The notes beneath the pieces are model-generated. The model ran no database searches. It was not told where the DNA came from and was given only the letters and a program-made list of their open reading frames with translations. Positions 1 through 8,798 of a DNA stretch of 64,000 bases are shown one piece after another. The DNA is from Achromobacter mucicolens (GTDB lineage Bacteria; Pseudomonadota; Gammaproteobacteria; Burkholderiales; Burkholderiaceae_B). A program made the translations under genes and the position numbers. Numbering within the stretch: the stretch's first letter is position 1; each line of letters begins with the position of its first letter. Location: contig NZ_CADIJP010000014.1 of the NCBI RefSeq assembly GCF_902859725.1, positions 1 through 64,000 on the forward strand, written 5' to 3'.

Positions 1-1755
1 ACGCTGCGTTGCTTTGATCGCGGCGTGATCCACAACGCCCATGACTATGAGGACGCCGTCCTGCAGTGCATTGGCGGTCTGGTGCACGCGAAAGATGGAA
101 TACAGGTACTGCACGACCTGATCAATCTGCCCGTTGACATAAGCCCTTACTGGCTCGCACTGGCCAATGGCAGTGAACTGCTTCTTGCTCGTCTGAAGAC
201 GAGCTCCGGCGAGATTGCCAAGAATCTTTTCAACGTCATGGACAAGGTGTTGGAACAGCACCAGCTGACCACAGCGTCCAACGCGCTAATCGGGTTGTTG
301 CAGGCGCTGCCGGAAACCAAGGTGGCGGATGTACTGGTTCCACGTCTGCGGCATGTGATGGAGGTCAGAGCCGGTTTCACCATCGTTCGTTACGACGTTG
401 GGATCGTCGACCTGCAGCGAGCCGCTTATGAATTCCAAGGGTATCAAACGCTTGGCGAAGACGGGTTGCGTGGGTGGAAGATGCCGTCCCCGAAGATCAG
501 TCAGGCAGATTCGGGCAAGAGGACATCAGTCTATGACTGGGTGAAGGTAGATGAAACCACGTACCGCGAGATTGATGCAGCAATGGCGAACGGGTCACCG
601 CTGCCGCTGCCCAGGGCTGTTCAGATGGTAGGGAATCCATTTATCAACATGCTGAATCGTGTTCATGGTCCCGCAGGACATCTATTTACAGGGCTTGGTG
701 GGCTTCTCGCTATCAAGGGCATAAAAGATTCCTTGAAGTCGGCAAGCTCGCCAAATTCTGAAATCTCGAGTGATATATCGCTGCTCGCCGCGTTTTACAC
801 TCTGGTTGGGGCTGGAATCGAGATTCATTCCTCCATTTCGGTAATACTCTTTGAAAGACGCGGAAATATCCTTTTGGCCAACGGCGCGAAGATATTCGCG
901 GCCAAATTCGGCGTCGCAATTTTTGGCGCTGGTGGAGCAGGTCTTGCAGCCATTGCAGACGTGGTCAGGGCGATTAAGGCGTTTGACGAGAGTAATTCGG
1001 AACAAGGAAAGGTCTTACTTTGGTCAGCGCTCGCAGGGGGAACGCTGGCACTAGCCATGGGGGCAGGGGGGGTGGCCACAGTCGCGTCCATTGCAGCTGG
1101 TGCACCTATTCTGGTGCTCGGGCTTACGCCGTGGGGTTGGGCACTTGTCGCCGCTGGAGCGTTTATTGGTGGCTTGGCGTTGTCGGTCGGGGTGAATATG
1201 ACAACGCACGGGCCCGTCGAAATATGGCTCAAGCATAGCGCTTGGGGCGTCAGCAGCCGAAGTTACTCCAATCAAGAGGAATTGGACGCAGTCCATAGTT
1301 TGCTCTACCGACCGCGATTATCGGTGGAATGGGATAAGTCATCTGGCTATTCCGTGGGCCAGCTTCGCATTAGCTGCCAATTGCCTGACACCAACGACAT
1401 CCCGGGAGAGAAATTCCAGACGAAATTGGCTTTCAACTTAAACGGAAGCCGGCTTGCTCCGATAGAAGGGCCGATCGCGTACGCTCCCGGCACAATCCCC
1501 GTCGATTATCGCCATGAATGCCTGGTTACACGCTTGGGAGCTAGAGGAAGCGAATGCGGCTGGTCAATCCAGATGCATGAAGATGCCAAGGTGGAACTCG
1601 AGTATCTGTATTTCCCGGACCCTGATTCGCGCCCTGACATAGCGTTGCGACAACCGCACGCGCCAACGCCGTTGCAGTTCTCATCGGGCGGATGGCTGTC
1701 TGACCCGATCAGTTCAGCGCTACTCGAGCCAATCCGGAGCCCAAGTAATGTCTGA
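1..1755 (+). CDS. Putative type VI secretion pore-forming effector (VasX / BTH_I2691-like), 5' end outside window
   Basis: The reading frame is open from base 1, so the true start lies upstream; 584 codons are visible. A soluble N-terminal part is followed by strongly hydrophobic, Gly/Ala-rich segments at about residues 245-400 of the visible protein, then a soluble C-terminal beta-rich tail. This soluble, multi-membrane-segment, soluble layout is that of VasX-like colicin-type T6SS effectors, which insert into target membranes. The stop overlaps the next gene by 8 bases, and that gene encodes a DUF6708 membrane protein, the usual neighbour of this family. Base composition is clearly AT-richer than the rest of the window, suggesting horizontal transfer. 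No PAAR or VgrG is visible, so delivery is inferred from family resemblance only. Confidence 0.6.
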   Translation, partial: TLRCFDRGVIHNAHDYEDAVLQCIGGLVHAKDGIQVLHDLINLPVDISPYWLALANGSELLLARLKTSSGEIAKNLFNVMDKVLEQHQLTTASNALIGLLQALPETKVADVLVPRLRHVMEVRAGFTIVRYDVGIVDLQRAAYEFQGYQTLGEDGLRGWKMPSPKISQADSGKRTSVYDWVKVDETTYREIDAAMANGSPLPLPRAVQMVGNPFINMLNRVHGPAGHLFTGLGGLLAIKGIKDSLKSASSPNSEISSDISLLAAFYTLVGAGIEIHSSISVILFERRGNILLANGAKIFAAKFGVAIFGAGGAGLAAIADVVRAIKAFDESNSEQGKVLLWSALAGGTLALAMGAGGVATVASIAAGAPILVLGLTPWGWALVAAGAFIGGLALSVGVNMTTHGPVEIWLKHSAWGVSSRSYSNQEELDAVHSLLYRPRLSVEWDKSSGYSVGQLRISCQLPDTNDIPGEKFQTKLAFNLNGSRLAPIEGPIAYAPGTIPVDYRHECLVTRLGARGSECGWSIQMHEDAKVELEYLYFPDPDSRPDIALRQPHAPTPLQFSSGGWLSDPISSALLEPIRSPSNV

Positions 1756-2692
1756 CACCAAACGCCTGCCAAAAAGCCTCCGGTTCGGCGGTACGCCTCT
1801 GTACCACCACCGACCCACGGGAGAGCATCCTCAACCGGACGGGGTGAGGCGCGTCAATGAACGATGTGTCGAACTCGAAACATACGCAAACTTTACGCAA
1901 AGTGGGGCCGCCAGACATATCGGGCTCGGTGTGGTGGTAGCTATCGCGGCGATCTTCCTGAAGGCGGCCATTTTGAACGATGAGTATTCGAGTTTGGAAG
2001 ATTACCTCTCGATTATTTGGGTAGCACCGATTTTGCCTGCAGTTACAACACTGATTTACTTTGCCAGCGGAGGACATCGAACTCGTGGCGCATATGTTCG
2101 AATTAATAGGTGTACACAAAAGCTGTACTACGTTTTCCCCAGAAACAAACGACTTCACGTTATCGACTGGGCTCACGTTGAGGCTCTGGCTGGCTACATT
2201 CCGATATTTTCAGGCACCATCAATACGTCAAGGCATCCGCTGTACCTGTTAGGCGTGGATTTGGCCATGACCCCGCCCACCGAGATCTGTGTGGCATGTG
2301 GAAACCTTGGGGTAGCGGTCGGTGACCGGTCGGCCAAGGCGCTGTGGGCTTATCTTCAAGCCTTTATGGCCCACGGCCCCGAAGGCTTGCCTGCACCCGC
2401 GCCGCTGCCTCCTCGACTAACCCGCAAACAAGAGGCCCTCCAACCGTACCGCGAGTGGTATGCAGGATTGCGCCGCAGAATCGCAAAGCCCTACGGCCTA
2501 TTGAAAGCGCCGATTACTATCCCACTTTCGCTTTGCGGGCTATTGATCCACGCTATCCCGGACAGCGTGGAGGCTTTAGTTCAATACAACGTCCCTTACG
2601 CGCAGTTCCCTGGGGAGATCGACCGGTTGTGCGGCTTCGAAGATGCGCGCACCAAGGACATCTGCATTCACAGCGGACAAATCGAACCGTGA
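1748..2692 (+). CDS. DUF6708-type membrane protein, probable partner or immunity protein of the upstream effector
   Basis: This 314-residue protein has two membrane segments at about residues 57-75 and 90-112 and a third hydrophobic stretch near residues 250-270. The segment between resembles DUF6708 proteins, which recur directly downstream of VasX/BTH_I2691-type T6SS effectors. Its ATG lies inside the last codons of the effector gene (8-base overlap), so translation is probably coupled. A membrane location would suit immunity against a pore-forming toxin, but that role is inferred from position. Like the effector it is AT-richer than the neighbouring core genes. Confidence 0.6.
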   Translation: MSDTKRLPKSLRFGGTPLYHHRPTGEHPQPDGVRRVNERCVELETYANFTQSGAARHIGLGVVVAIAAIFLKAAILNDEYSSLEDYLSIIWVAPILPAVTTLIYFASGGHRTRGAYVRINRCTQKLYYVFPRNKRLHVIDWAHVEALAGYIPIFSGTINTSRHPLYLLGVDLAMTPPTEICVACGNLGVAVGDRSAKALWAYLQAFMAHGPEGLPAPAPLPPRLTRKQEALQPYREWYAGLRRRIAKPYGLLKAPITIPLSLCGLLIHAIPDSVEALVQYNVPYAQFPGEIDRLCGFEDARTKDICIHSGQIEP

Positions 2693-2744
2693 CGCGAGTC
2701 CCCCGGAAACGCCTGGCCCATGACCTATCAATGGCCTGTAAAGC

Positions 2745-3350
2745 TCACCGCCTGCGCATCCCGTCCAGCAGCAGATCCGTCATGAACTCGGCCAGCGCTT
2801 TCTGCGTGGTGGCGTCGGGGAGTTGGCGGGTGAAGCGTTCGATGATGCCCATGAGGAACTGCCCGAACCACTCGGGCGAGATTTCCGGGCGGAACAGGCC
2901 TGCCTGCTGCTCTGAGCGGACGTTGTCGGCGATCAGGGCCACCAGTTCGTCCTTGAGCGCTTCGGCGGCGTCGGCCTGGAAAAAGCCGATTCGAGTGAGG
3001 TTGGGGTCTTCCTGCAGGATGGCAAGCAGTGTGCCGATGCCTTGCCGGATGCGCGCGACGAGTGCCGCGCCTTGGAGGTCGCCGGGCAGGCGGGCCTGGC
3101 TGATGGCCTGGCGGAGCCGTTGGGCAAACAGGCCCACCAGCTCGTCATAGGCGGCCTGCTTGCTGGTGAAGTATTGATAGAACACGGGCTGGGTCACCCC
3201 GGCGCGGGCGACGATATCGCTGACGCGGGTGTGCTGGAATCCCCGCTCGGCGAATTCCGCCGCGGCGACGGTCAACAGTTGTCGCCGCGTGCGTTCACCC
3301 TTGGTGAGACGCTTGTCCTGCGGTGCCGAATCGGGTAGTGCCGTGATCAT
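2745..3350 (-). CDS. TetR/AcrR family transcriptional regulator
   Basis: This 201-residue protein has a canonical TetR helix-turn-helix at about residues 20-65: the motif around ERTRRQLL, then VSDIVARAGVTQPVFYQYF and the SKQAAYDEL helix. The C-terminal ligand-binding half is not diagnostic for an effector molecule. It converges with the effector/DUF6708 pair and has no co-directional target gene, so its regulon is unknown. GC content is typical of the chromosome, marking the boundary with the AT-richer block on its right-hand neighbour side. Confidence 0.85.
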   Translation of the reverse strand: MITALPDSAPQDKRLTKGERTRRQLLTVAAAEFAERGFQHTRVSDIVARAGVTQPVFYQYFTSKQAAYDELVGLFAQRLRQAISQARLPGDLQGAALVARIRQGIGTLLAILQEDPNLTRIGFFQADAAEALKDELVALIADNVRSEQQAGLFRPEISPEWFGQFLMGIIERFTRQLPDATTQKALAEFMTDLLLDGMRRR

Positions 3351-3575
3351 CGCGGAAAAGTACTACCGATCCCTGCTTTCCGCTACTGAGGGCGACGCAG
3401 ACTGGCCGCGCGCTGGCCGTTTCGGCTTGCAGTCTTGCCGCCGTCACACGCCTGAAATCAGTTGAAATTCCCGTAGCGATTCGGGACATACCGCAGGGGC
3501 GCCGGCGCAGTACAGTACGCCTATCGTCTGGCGTGATGGCAATCTGCCCATGCCGGACGGCCTTGGAGCAAGATC

Positions 3576-4181
3576 ATGAAGCGGTTTGTGGGCCGGGCGG
3601 TTGTTGTGGGATTGGCGCTGGCGGTTGCCAGCGCCCCAGCGATGGCTGGCGGGCGTGGCGGGAATTGGGGCGGTTATGGTGGTGGCTACGGCGGCGGTCA
3701 TGGTGGCGGCTACCACCATCACCACGGCGGCGGTGGCAGCAGTTCCAGCGGCTGGTGGATTGGCGGCGCCTTTGCGCTGGCGTCGATCGGGCTGCTGCTG
3801 GCAGCCAATTCAGGGCCTTCCTACGTGCAGACCGGGGTTTATTCCTCTGGGGTCGGCTATACGAGCCCGCCGCTGTATGCCGCACCCGTGTATGGCACGT
3901 CGGTCTATGAAGCCGCGCCGGTCTACACCACCCCGGTTTACGAGGCGCCGCCAGTTGCCTATTCCACGCCGGTCCCGCAGTACGCGCCGGTGCAATACGA
4001 GTCCGCGCCCCCGGTCAATGCCGCCCAGGCGAACGCCACCACGGAATGCCAGCGTTGGGCCATGAACCAGAGCGGTTTCGATCCCGCCACCATCACCCAG
4101 TGGACCACCCAGATCATGGTGGACACCTACAACCGCGCGCTGGATTCTTGCATGACCAGCCGCGGATATCGCGCAAACTGA
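3576..4181 (+). CDS. Secreted glycine/histidine-rich protein of unknown function
   Basis: A Sec-type signal peptide (about residues 1-24, ending AMA) is followed by a Gly/Tyr-rich segment with a run of four histidines and a serine run. A single hydrophobic segment follows at about residues 62-80, then Tyr/Pro/Val-rich repeats of the type PVYxxP. The last 50 residues form a compact domain with two cysteines (ECQRWAMNQSGFDPA... and SCMTSRGY), resembling the conserved tail of many envelope glycine-zipper proteins. The ATG is preceded by GGAGCAAG. The His run may bind metal, but no function can be assigned. Confidence 0.7.
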   Translation: MKRFVGRAVVVGLALAVASAPAMAGGRGGNWGGYGGGYGGGHGGGYHHHHGGGGSSSSGWWIGGAFALASIGLLLAANSGPSYVQTGVYSSGVGYTSPPLYAAPVYGTSVYEAAPVYTTPVYEAPPVAYSTPVPQYAPVQYESAPPVNAAQANATTECQRWAMNQSGFDPATITQWTTQIMVDTYNRALDSCMTSRGYRAN

Positions 4182-4228
4182 CAGGCGCGGTGTCGGGTAT
4201 ACCGGCCGGCGCGCTCGATCGGCACGCT

Positions 4229-4546
4229 TCAGCGGCGCCAACCGCGCCAGGCAAATAACAAGCCGACGGCCAAGAGCACGCAAGCCGGCAGCACCCAGAC
4301 GAATCCCGAGTCCGTATAGACGATCTGTTCAATCGGATCGTAGTAGCGGCCCAACTCATTGAACTCCCACCGCAAATACTGCGCGTACCAGGCGTAAAAG
4401 AAGACGGCGGACAGGACCAGGCTTGCCATCGCGGCCACGCGGGCAAACGCGACGCCGCGATGGGTGCGAACGATGCCCTTCCAGGCCAGGTAGCCGCATC
4501 CGGCTACCCCGGCCAGCACCAGCCAGTCACCCGCCTCAGCGAGCAT
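4229..4546 (-). CDS. Small membrane protein
   Basis: About 105 residues from the chosen ATG at 4546; a longer open frame to 4621 exists but would lie deep inside the upstream DUF523 gene. Three hydrophobic segments are visible: near residues 7-22, 33-52 and 82-100, followed by a basic RGWRR end. The start overlaps the DUF523 stop by 11 bases, so the two are probably translated together. No family was recognised. Confidence 0.65.
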   Translation of the reverse strand: MLAEAGDWLVLAGVAGCGYLAWKGIVRTHRGVAFARVAAMASLVLSAVFFYAWYAQYLRWEFNELGRYYDPIEQIVYTDSGFVWVLPACVLLAVGLLFAWRGWRR

Positions 4547-5042
4547 CGCCTGCCTCCAGTTCGGCCAGGAACGTCGCCGCCTCAGCCCATTGATGTTCAC
4601 TGAAGACGTACAAGCCTGCACCGCGCAGCAATTGCGCCGTCACGCCCACGCCGGGCTGCCGGCGGCCTGCAAAGTGGCCGTCGTAGACGTAGCCGCTTCC
4701 ACAGGACGGACTGCCCTCTTTCAGCACGGCGATGTGGATGCCGTGGGCCTGCGCGGCTGCCAAAGCTTCGCGCGCCCCGTGCACGAAAGGCGCCGTCACG
4801 TCGTCGCCCGTCACGGCGACAACCTGCGCGTGGCCCGCCAGCACCGAGGCCGCGTCCCTGCCCGGCTCGATTTCCGCCGGGGGCCGGGGGATCGGCATGC
4901 CGCCGGCTACTTCGGGACAGACCGCCACGACACGCCCTTCTGCCAGCCAGCGGGTCAGGACCGCACCGCCATGCGGCACCCCGCGACCGTCGTAGCGCAC
5001 GGGATTGCCCAGAAGGCAGGAGCTGACCAGAACGTGTTGCAT
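4536..5042 (-). CDS. DUF523 family protein
   Basis: This 168-residue protein shows the DUF523 pattern: an N-terminal SSCLLG with Cys9, a VCPEVAGG segment, GREAL-like helices and a second cysteine in the EGSPSCGSG motif. The conserved cysteines suggest metal or iron-sulfur binding. DUF523 proteins are often called purine nucleoside phosphorylase-like or 2-thiouracil desulfurase-related, but no activity can be read from sequence here. It lies just upstream of, and overlaps, a small membrane-protein gene. Confidence 0.8.
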   Translation of the reverse strand: MQHVLVSSCLLGNPVRYDGRGVPHGGAVLTRWLAEGRVVAVCPEVAGGMPIPRPPAEIEPGRDAASVLAGHAQVVAVTGDDVTAPFVHGAREALAAAQAHGIHIAVLKEGSPSCGSGYVYDGHFAGRRQPGVGVTAQLLRGAGLYVFSEHQWAEAATFLAELEAGDAR

Positions 5043-5093
5043 TTGGGACAGGAGCCAAGCGTGGCGGGCGGCGGTCTGGGAATGTCCTCGCGG

Positions 5094-7001
5094 TCAGGCC
5101 GAGTCGGCCTTTTTCGCGGCCTTGCGCGGCGCGGTCTTGCGAGTTGTTTTACGCGCAGGCTTGGCGGGGGCAGCAGTGTCGGCGGCGGACGTCGACGACG
5201 GCGCCGGCTGGGCGGACTGCGCCGGGGCCGAGTCGTTCGGGCGCTCGGGCGTTCCCTGCGTCTCGGCCGCCTCCGTCTTGGCCGCCGTCTTGCGGGCGCC
5301 CCGGGCGGATTTCGCTGCGGGCTTGGCGGGCGCCGCGTCCGAAGCAGCGTCCGAAGCGGCGTCCGAAGCGGCTTCGGACGCGGACCCGGCGGTTCCTCGG
5401 CGCGCCCCGGCGAAGGGATCCGGCGCCTCGCCCCGGCGTTCGCGTTCCGTTTTGGCGGGCGGCGCAACGAACATCCATTCGGAAACGTTCACGACGGGCG
5501 GCGGGCCAGAGACAAGCGCCGATTGCGGCAGCGGGGGCATCGGCCGCATCAAGGGGGGCGCCGTATCGGCGTCTGGCCTCCGATTGGGAGCCTGCCCTTG
5601 CGCCACAGTCTGCCCTTGGCCCGCAGCCTGCCCTTCCGAGGCCGCTTGGTTTTCAGGCGCAGCCTGCCCGCCGGATGATTCCGTCACCTCGGATGCCCCA
5701 CGCACTTCGGACGAACCCTGCAGCCCCGACCCGGCTTCGGCCTGCCCGGGCTGAACCGATTGCCGCGCGTCGTCGCTGCCTCTTGCGCCGCGCCCCCGGC
5801 GGCCCGAACGTCCTTGCCGCGCGCTGTCCTTCTGTGCGGCATGGCGCGCCCGCGGGGATTCTTCCAGAGGCGCTGCGCCCGCCCCCTGACCCGGCGCCTC
5901 GGACACGTCCACCACCGTGCCGCCTTCGGTCTGCTGCGGCGCGTCGGGCTGCTTCCAGGCATCCGTGCCATCGGCAAGCGCCTCGGGCGCTGCCCCGGTC
6001 TCGTCCCGATCGGCGCCCTCGCCCTGCGAACCGGCCGCGCGCCCACCCTCGGCCTTGCGGCTGCCGCGCGACTTGCGGGCATTGCGTCCGCCAGCGGCCG
6101 GCGCTTCCCCGTTATCGGTCACAACGTCGGGCGCCCCGGCGCCGTGCGCCTGGCCGCCCCGGATCGAAGGCGCATCGCCCGTGCTGTCGCGGTACACGTA
6201 CGTGCCCGACTTCTCTTCGCGGCCGACTTCCAGAAAGCCGCGTGACTGCGCTTCTTCCAGCAGGTTGCCGAACGCGCGAAAGCCATAGTAGGACTCATTG
6301 AAATCCGGCTTGCGGCGCTTCAAGGCGTCTTTCAGGGCCGAGGCCCAGATCTTGCCGCTGTCGCCGCGTTCGGCCATCAGCGCCTCGAAGGTCTCGACCA
6401 CCATCTCGACGGCGCGCGTCTTGCGCGCGTCCTGCTCTTCCTTGCGGCGGCGCTCCTCGTCGGGCGAGCGGCGCGGGGCGCTGGCGCCCCGGGTGTCGCG
6501 CCGTGCCTCGGCGGTACGCTGGCCTTCACGGGCCAGATCGTCGTAGAAGATGAACTCGTCGCAGTTGGCGATGAGCAGGTCCGAGGTGGATTGCTTGACG
6601 CCCACGCCGATGACCTTCTTGTTGTTCTCGCGCAGCTTGGACACCAGCGGCGAAAAATCGGAGTCGCCGCTGATGATGACGAAGGTGTTGACGTGGGACT
6701 TGGTGTAGCAGAAGTCCAGCGCGTCCACGACCAGGCGGATGTCAGCCGAGTTCTTGCCGGACTGCCGCACGTGCGGGATTTCGATCAGTTCGAAATTGGC
6801 TTCGTGCATGGGCGCCTTGAATTCCTTGTAGCGCTCCCAGTCGCAATAGGCCTTCTTGACGACGATGCTGCCCTTGAGCAGCAGACGCTCCAGCACCGGC
6901 CGGATGTCGAACTTCTGGAATTTGGTGTCGCGCACACCCAGCGCCACGTTCTCGAAGTCGCAGAAAAGCGCCATGCTGACGTTTTCGTTGGGGTTGTTCA
7001 T
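5094..7001 (-). CDS. NYN-domain (LabA/OST-HTH type) protein with long disordered Ala/Lys/Arg-rich tail
   Basis: From ATG 7001, preceded by GGAGAGAAC, the gene encodes 635 residues. The first 160 are a NYN nuclease-like domain with the acidic ALFCDFENVALG motif (Asp15) and ISGDSDFSPLVSKLRENNKKVIG, a PIN-like fold expected to act on RNA. Residues about 200-285 form an OST-HTH/LOTUS-like segment (VEMVVETFEALMAERGDSGKIWASALKDALKRR... SYYGFRAFGNLLEEA). The remaining 350 residues are low complexity, rich in Ala, Gly, Glu, Gln and Lys, ending in histone-H1-like KTAAKT / PRKAAKKA repeats that could bind nucleic acid. An upstream in-frame extension to 7619 is rejected because it overlaps the opposite-strand GNAT gene. 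Confidence 0.8.
   Translation of the reverse strand: MNNPNENVSMALFCDFENVALGVRDTKFQKFDIRPVLERLLLKGSIVVKKAYCDWERYKEFKAPMHEANFELIEIPHVRQSGKNSADIRLVVDALDFCYTKSHVNTFVIISGDSDFSPLVSKLRENNKKVIGVGVKQSTSDLLIANCDEFIFYDDLAREGQRTAEARRDTRGASAPRRSPDEERRRKEEQDARKTRAVEMVVETFEALMAERGDSGKIWASALKDALKRRKPDFNESYYGFRAFGNLLEEAQSRGFLEVGREEKSGTYVYRDSTGDAPSIRGGQAHGAGAPDVVTDNGEAPAAGGRNARKSRGSRKAEGGRAAGSQGEGADRDETGAAPEALADGTDAWKQPDAPQQTEGGTVVDVSEAPGQGAGAAPLEESPRARHAAQKDSARQGRSGRRGRGARGSDDARQSVQPGQAEAGSGLQGSSEVRGASEVTESSGGQAAPENQAASEGQAAGQGQTVAQGQAPNRRPDADTAPPLMRPMPPLPQSALVSGPPPVVNVSEWMFVAPPAKTERERRGEAPDPFAGARRGTAGSASEAASDAASDAASDAAPAKPAAKSARGARKTAAKTEAAETQGTPERPNDSAPAQSAQPAPSSTSAADTAAPAKPARKTTRKTAPRKAAKKADSA
5335..5370. 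repeat. Three tandem 12-bp units inside the NYN-domain gene
   Basis: GCGTCCGAAGC[A/G] occurs three times in a row, followed by a related inverted unit. On the coding strand it encodes the Ala/Ser/Asp/Glu repeat EAASDAASDAASDAA in the disordered tail. The unit length is a multiple of three, so copy-number change would stay in frame. Confidence 0.85.
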
Positions 7002-7112
7002 GTTCTCTCCAATGCCACGGTCGGCAGGCCAAGCCAGGCCTCGGCGACCGCCAGAATCCGCCCATGATATACATATCCGCTTGATCTTCTCGTCCGCCCC
7101 CCTCTGCCCGCC

Positions 7113-7688
7113 ATGCCAGACGCCCTGCCGCCCGCTGAACTCCTGACTGACCGCCTGATGCTGCGCCCCCTGTCCCTGGACGACGCGGACGCCATCCAGC
7201 GCACGTTTGCCCAGTGGGAGGTCGTGCGCTTTCTGGCCGACAAGGTGCCCTGGCCGTACCCGGCCGACGGGGCGCGCCAGTTTCTGGTGAACGCCGCGCT
7301 GCCGGCCATGCGCCGCGGATCGCAGTGGCATTGGTCGATCCGCACGCGCGCGCAGCCGGACGAGCTGATCGGCGTCGTCAGCCTGATGGACGATGACCCT
7401 GACAACAACCGCGGCTTCTGGCTGGATCCTGCCCACCAGGGGCGCGGTTACATGACCGAAGCCAGCGCCGCGGTCACCGCTTACTGGTTCGGCGTGCTGG
7501 GCAAACCCGTTCTGCGCGCGCCCAAGGCCATCGCCAACACCGCCTCGCGGCGGATCTCGTCGCGCAGCGGCATGCGGCTGGTGGGCACGGAAGAGCGCGG
7601 CTTCGTCAGCGGCCGCCATCTGGCCGAGATCTGGGAGATCACCCGCGATGAATGGCTGGCGCAGCAGGATGCCGTGGCCAAGCCTTAG
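7113..7688 (+). CDS. GNAT family N-acetyltransferase (RimJ/RimL type)
   Basis: This 191-residue protein begins with the LLTDRLMLRPLSLDDADAI opening of RimJ/RimL-type acetyltransferases. It carries the acetyl-CoA pocket region GFWLDPAHQGRGYMTEA (the Q/RxGxG/A motif) at about residues 107-123, then a helix with TASRRISSRSGM. Typical substrates are protein N termini or small amines, but the acceptor cannot be inferred. It stands alone, divergent from the NYN gene with a 111-base gap. Confidence 0.85.
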   Translation: MPDALPPAELLTDRLMLRPLSLDDADAIQRTFAQWEVVRFLADKVPWPYPADGARQFLVNAALPAMRRGSQWHWSIRTRAQPDELIGVVSLMDDDPDNNRGFWLDPAHQGRGYMTEASAAVTAYWFGVLGKPVLRAPKAIANTASRRISSRSGMRLVGTEERGFVSGRHLAEIWEITRDEWLAQQDAVAKP

Positions 7689-7821
7689 ACCGTCCCCGTT
7701 TTGCGCCCGGCGGCTGCGTTCGGTTTGTCCGGCGGCCGCCGGGCAGCCGCAAGCAAATCGCCCGCCTGACTGGCGGATTAAGCCGGCGCTTACCGCCTAT
7801 TTCGCCCCGCTTTCCGGCCAA

Positions 7822-7848
7822 TTGATCGGCGCGTTCGCTGGCTAGAAT
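7822..7848 (+). promoter_or_regulatory. Possible sigma70 promoter of the MotA/MotB-like pair
   Basis: TTGATC (7822-7827) and TAGAAT (7843-7848) are separated by 15 bases, about 54 bases upstream of the MotA-like start. Spacing is shorter than the 16-18 optimum, so this is only a candidate. Confidence 0.3.
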
Positions 7849-7901
7849 TCCCGACAATCCGGCTTTCCGCGCGTGGAATGCCATGTTCTCGGGCAAGATC
7901 C

Positions 7902-8798
7902 ATGAATCCGTCTACCGTCATCGGCGCCGTTGTCGGCCTGCTCACGCTCATCATCGTCGTGGCGCTGTCCGCCAACGACGCCAGCATGTATTTCAACCTG
8001 CCCGGCCTGGCGATCGTGCTGGGCGGCACCTGCGCGGCGCTGTTCATCGCCTACCCGCTGCAGGAAGTCGTGCGCGTCTTCAAGCTGGTGCGCACGGTGT
8101 TCCGCAACGACCAGCACGACCAGCAGCGCGACATCGAGGAACTGGTGTCGATGGCGCAGCTCTGGATGAACGCCGACGTGCATAAGGTCGAGCACGAGCT
8201 CAAGAAGGTGTCGAACCCCTTCCTGCGCACGGGCGTGCAGCTGATCATCGACAACACGCCCGAAGACCAGATCATCGAACTCCTGAAGTGGCGCGTGGCC
8301 CGCCTGCGCGCCCGCGAACAGGCCGAAGCCCAAATGTTCCGCGTGATGGCCACCTTTGCCCCGGCCTTCGGCATGCTGGGCACGCTGGTCGGCCTGATCA
8401 ACCTGATGGGCGTCCTGGGCGACGGCAGCATGCAGACCATCGGCCAGCAACTGGCGATCGGCCTGATGACCACGTTCTACGGCATCCTGCTGGCCAACCT
8501 GGTCTGCAAGCCGATCGCGCTGAAGCTGGAACGCCGCACGGCGCGCCGCGTCGAGTCCATGAACATGGTGCTGCAAGGCATCTCGATGATGTGCGAGAAG
8601 CGCGGTCCGGCCATGGTGCGCGAGACCCTGAATTCCTTCGTCATGCACGTCGAAGACGAAATCTATGACGGCGGCGCCGACGCCAAGCCCAAGGCCAAAG
8701 CCAAGACCGAAGGCCAGGTCAAGCCGGCTGCAACCGCTCCCGGCGCCTCGGCCGCCGCCCCCGTGTCCATCGCCCGTCCCGCTGCCGCGCGTCAATGA
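7902..8798 (+). CDS. MotA/TolQ/ExbB proton-channel family protein (MotA-like stator subunit)
   Basis: 298 residues from ATG 7902 (MNPSTVIGAVVG...). Two N-terminal membrane segments (about 5-22 and 28-48), a cytoplasmic loop, and two C-terminal membrane segments (about 144-168 and 182-205, with FGMLGTLVGLINLMG) give the MotA/PomA layout. An Ala/Lys/Pro-rich tail follows. It overlaps the OmpA/MotB-like gene by ATGA. MotA-MotB-type pairs couple ion flow to work on the cell wall. No flagellar genes are nearby, so this may be an orphan stator or another energy-transducing pair. Confidence 0.8.
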   Translation: MNPSTVIGAVVGLLTLIIVVALSANDASMYFNLPGLAIVLGGTCAALFIAYPLQEVVRVFKLVRTVFRNDQHDQQRDIEELVSMAQLWMNADVHKVEHELKKVSNPFLRTGVQLIIDNTPEDQIIELLKWRVARLRAREQAEAQMFRVMATFAPAFGMLGTLVGLINLMGVLGDGSMQTIGQQLAIGLMTTFYGILLANLVCKPIALKLERRTARRVESMNMVLQGISMMCEKRGPAMVRETLNSFVMHVEDEIYDGGADAKPKAKAKTEGQVKPAATAPGASAAAPVSIARPAAARQ

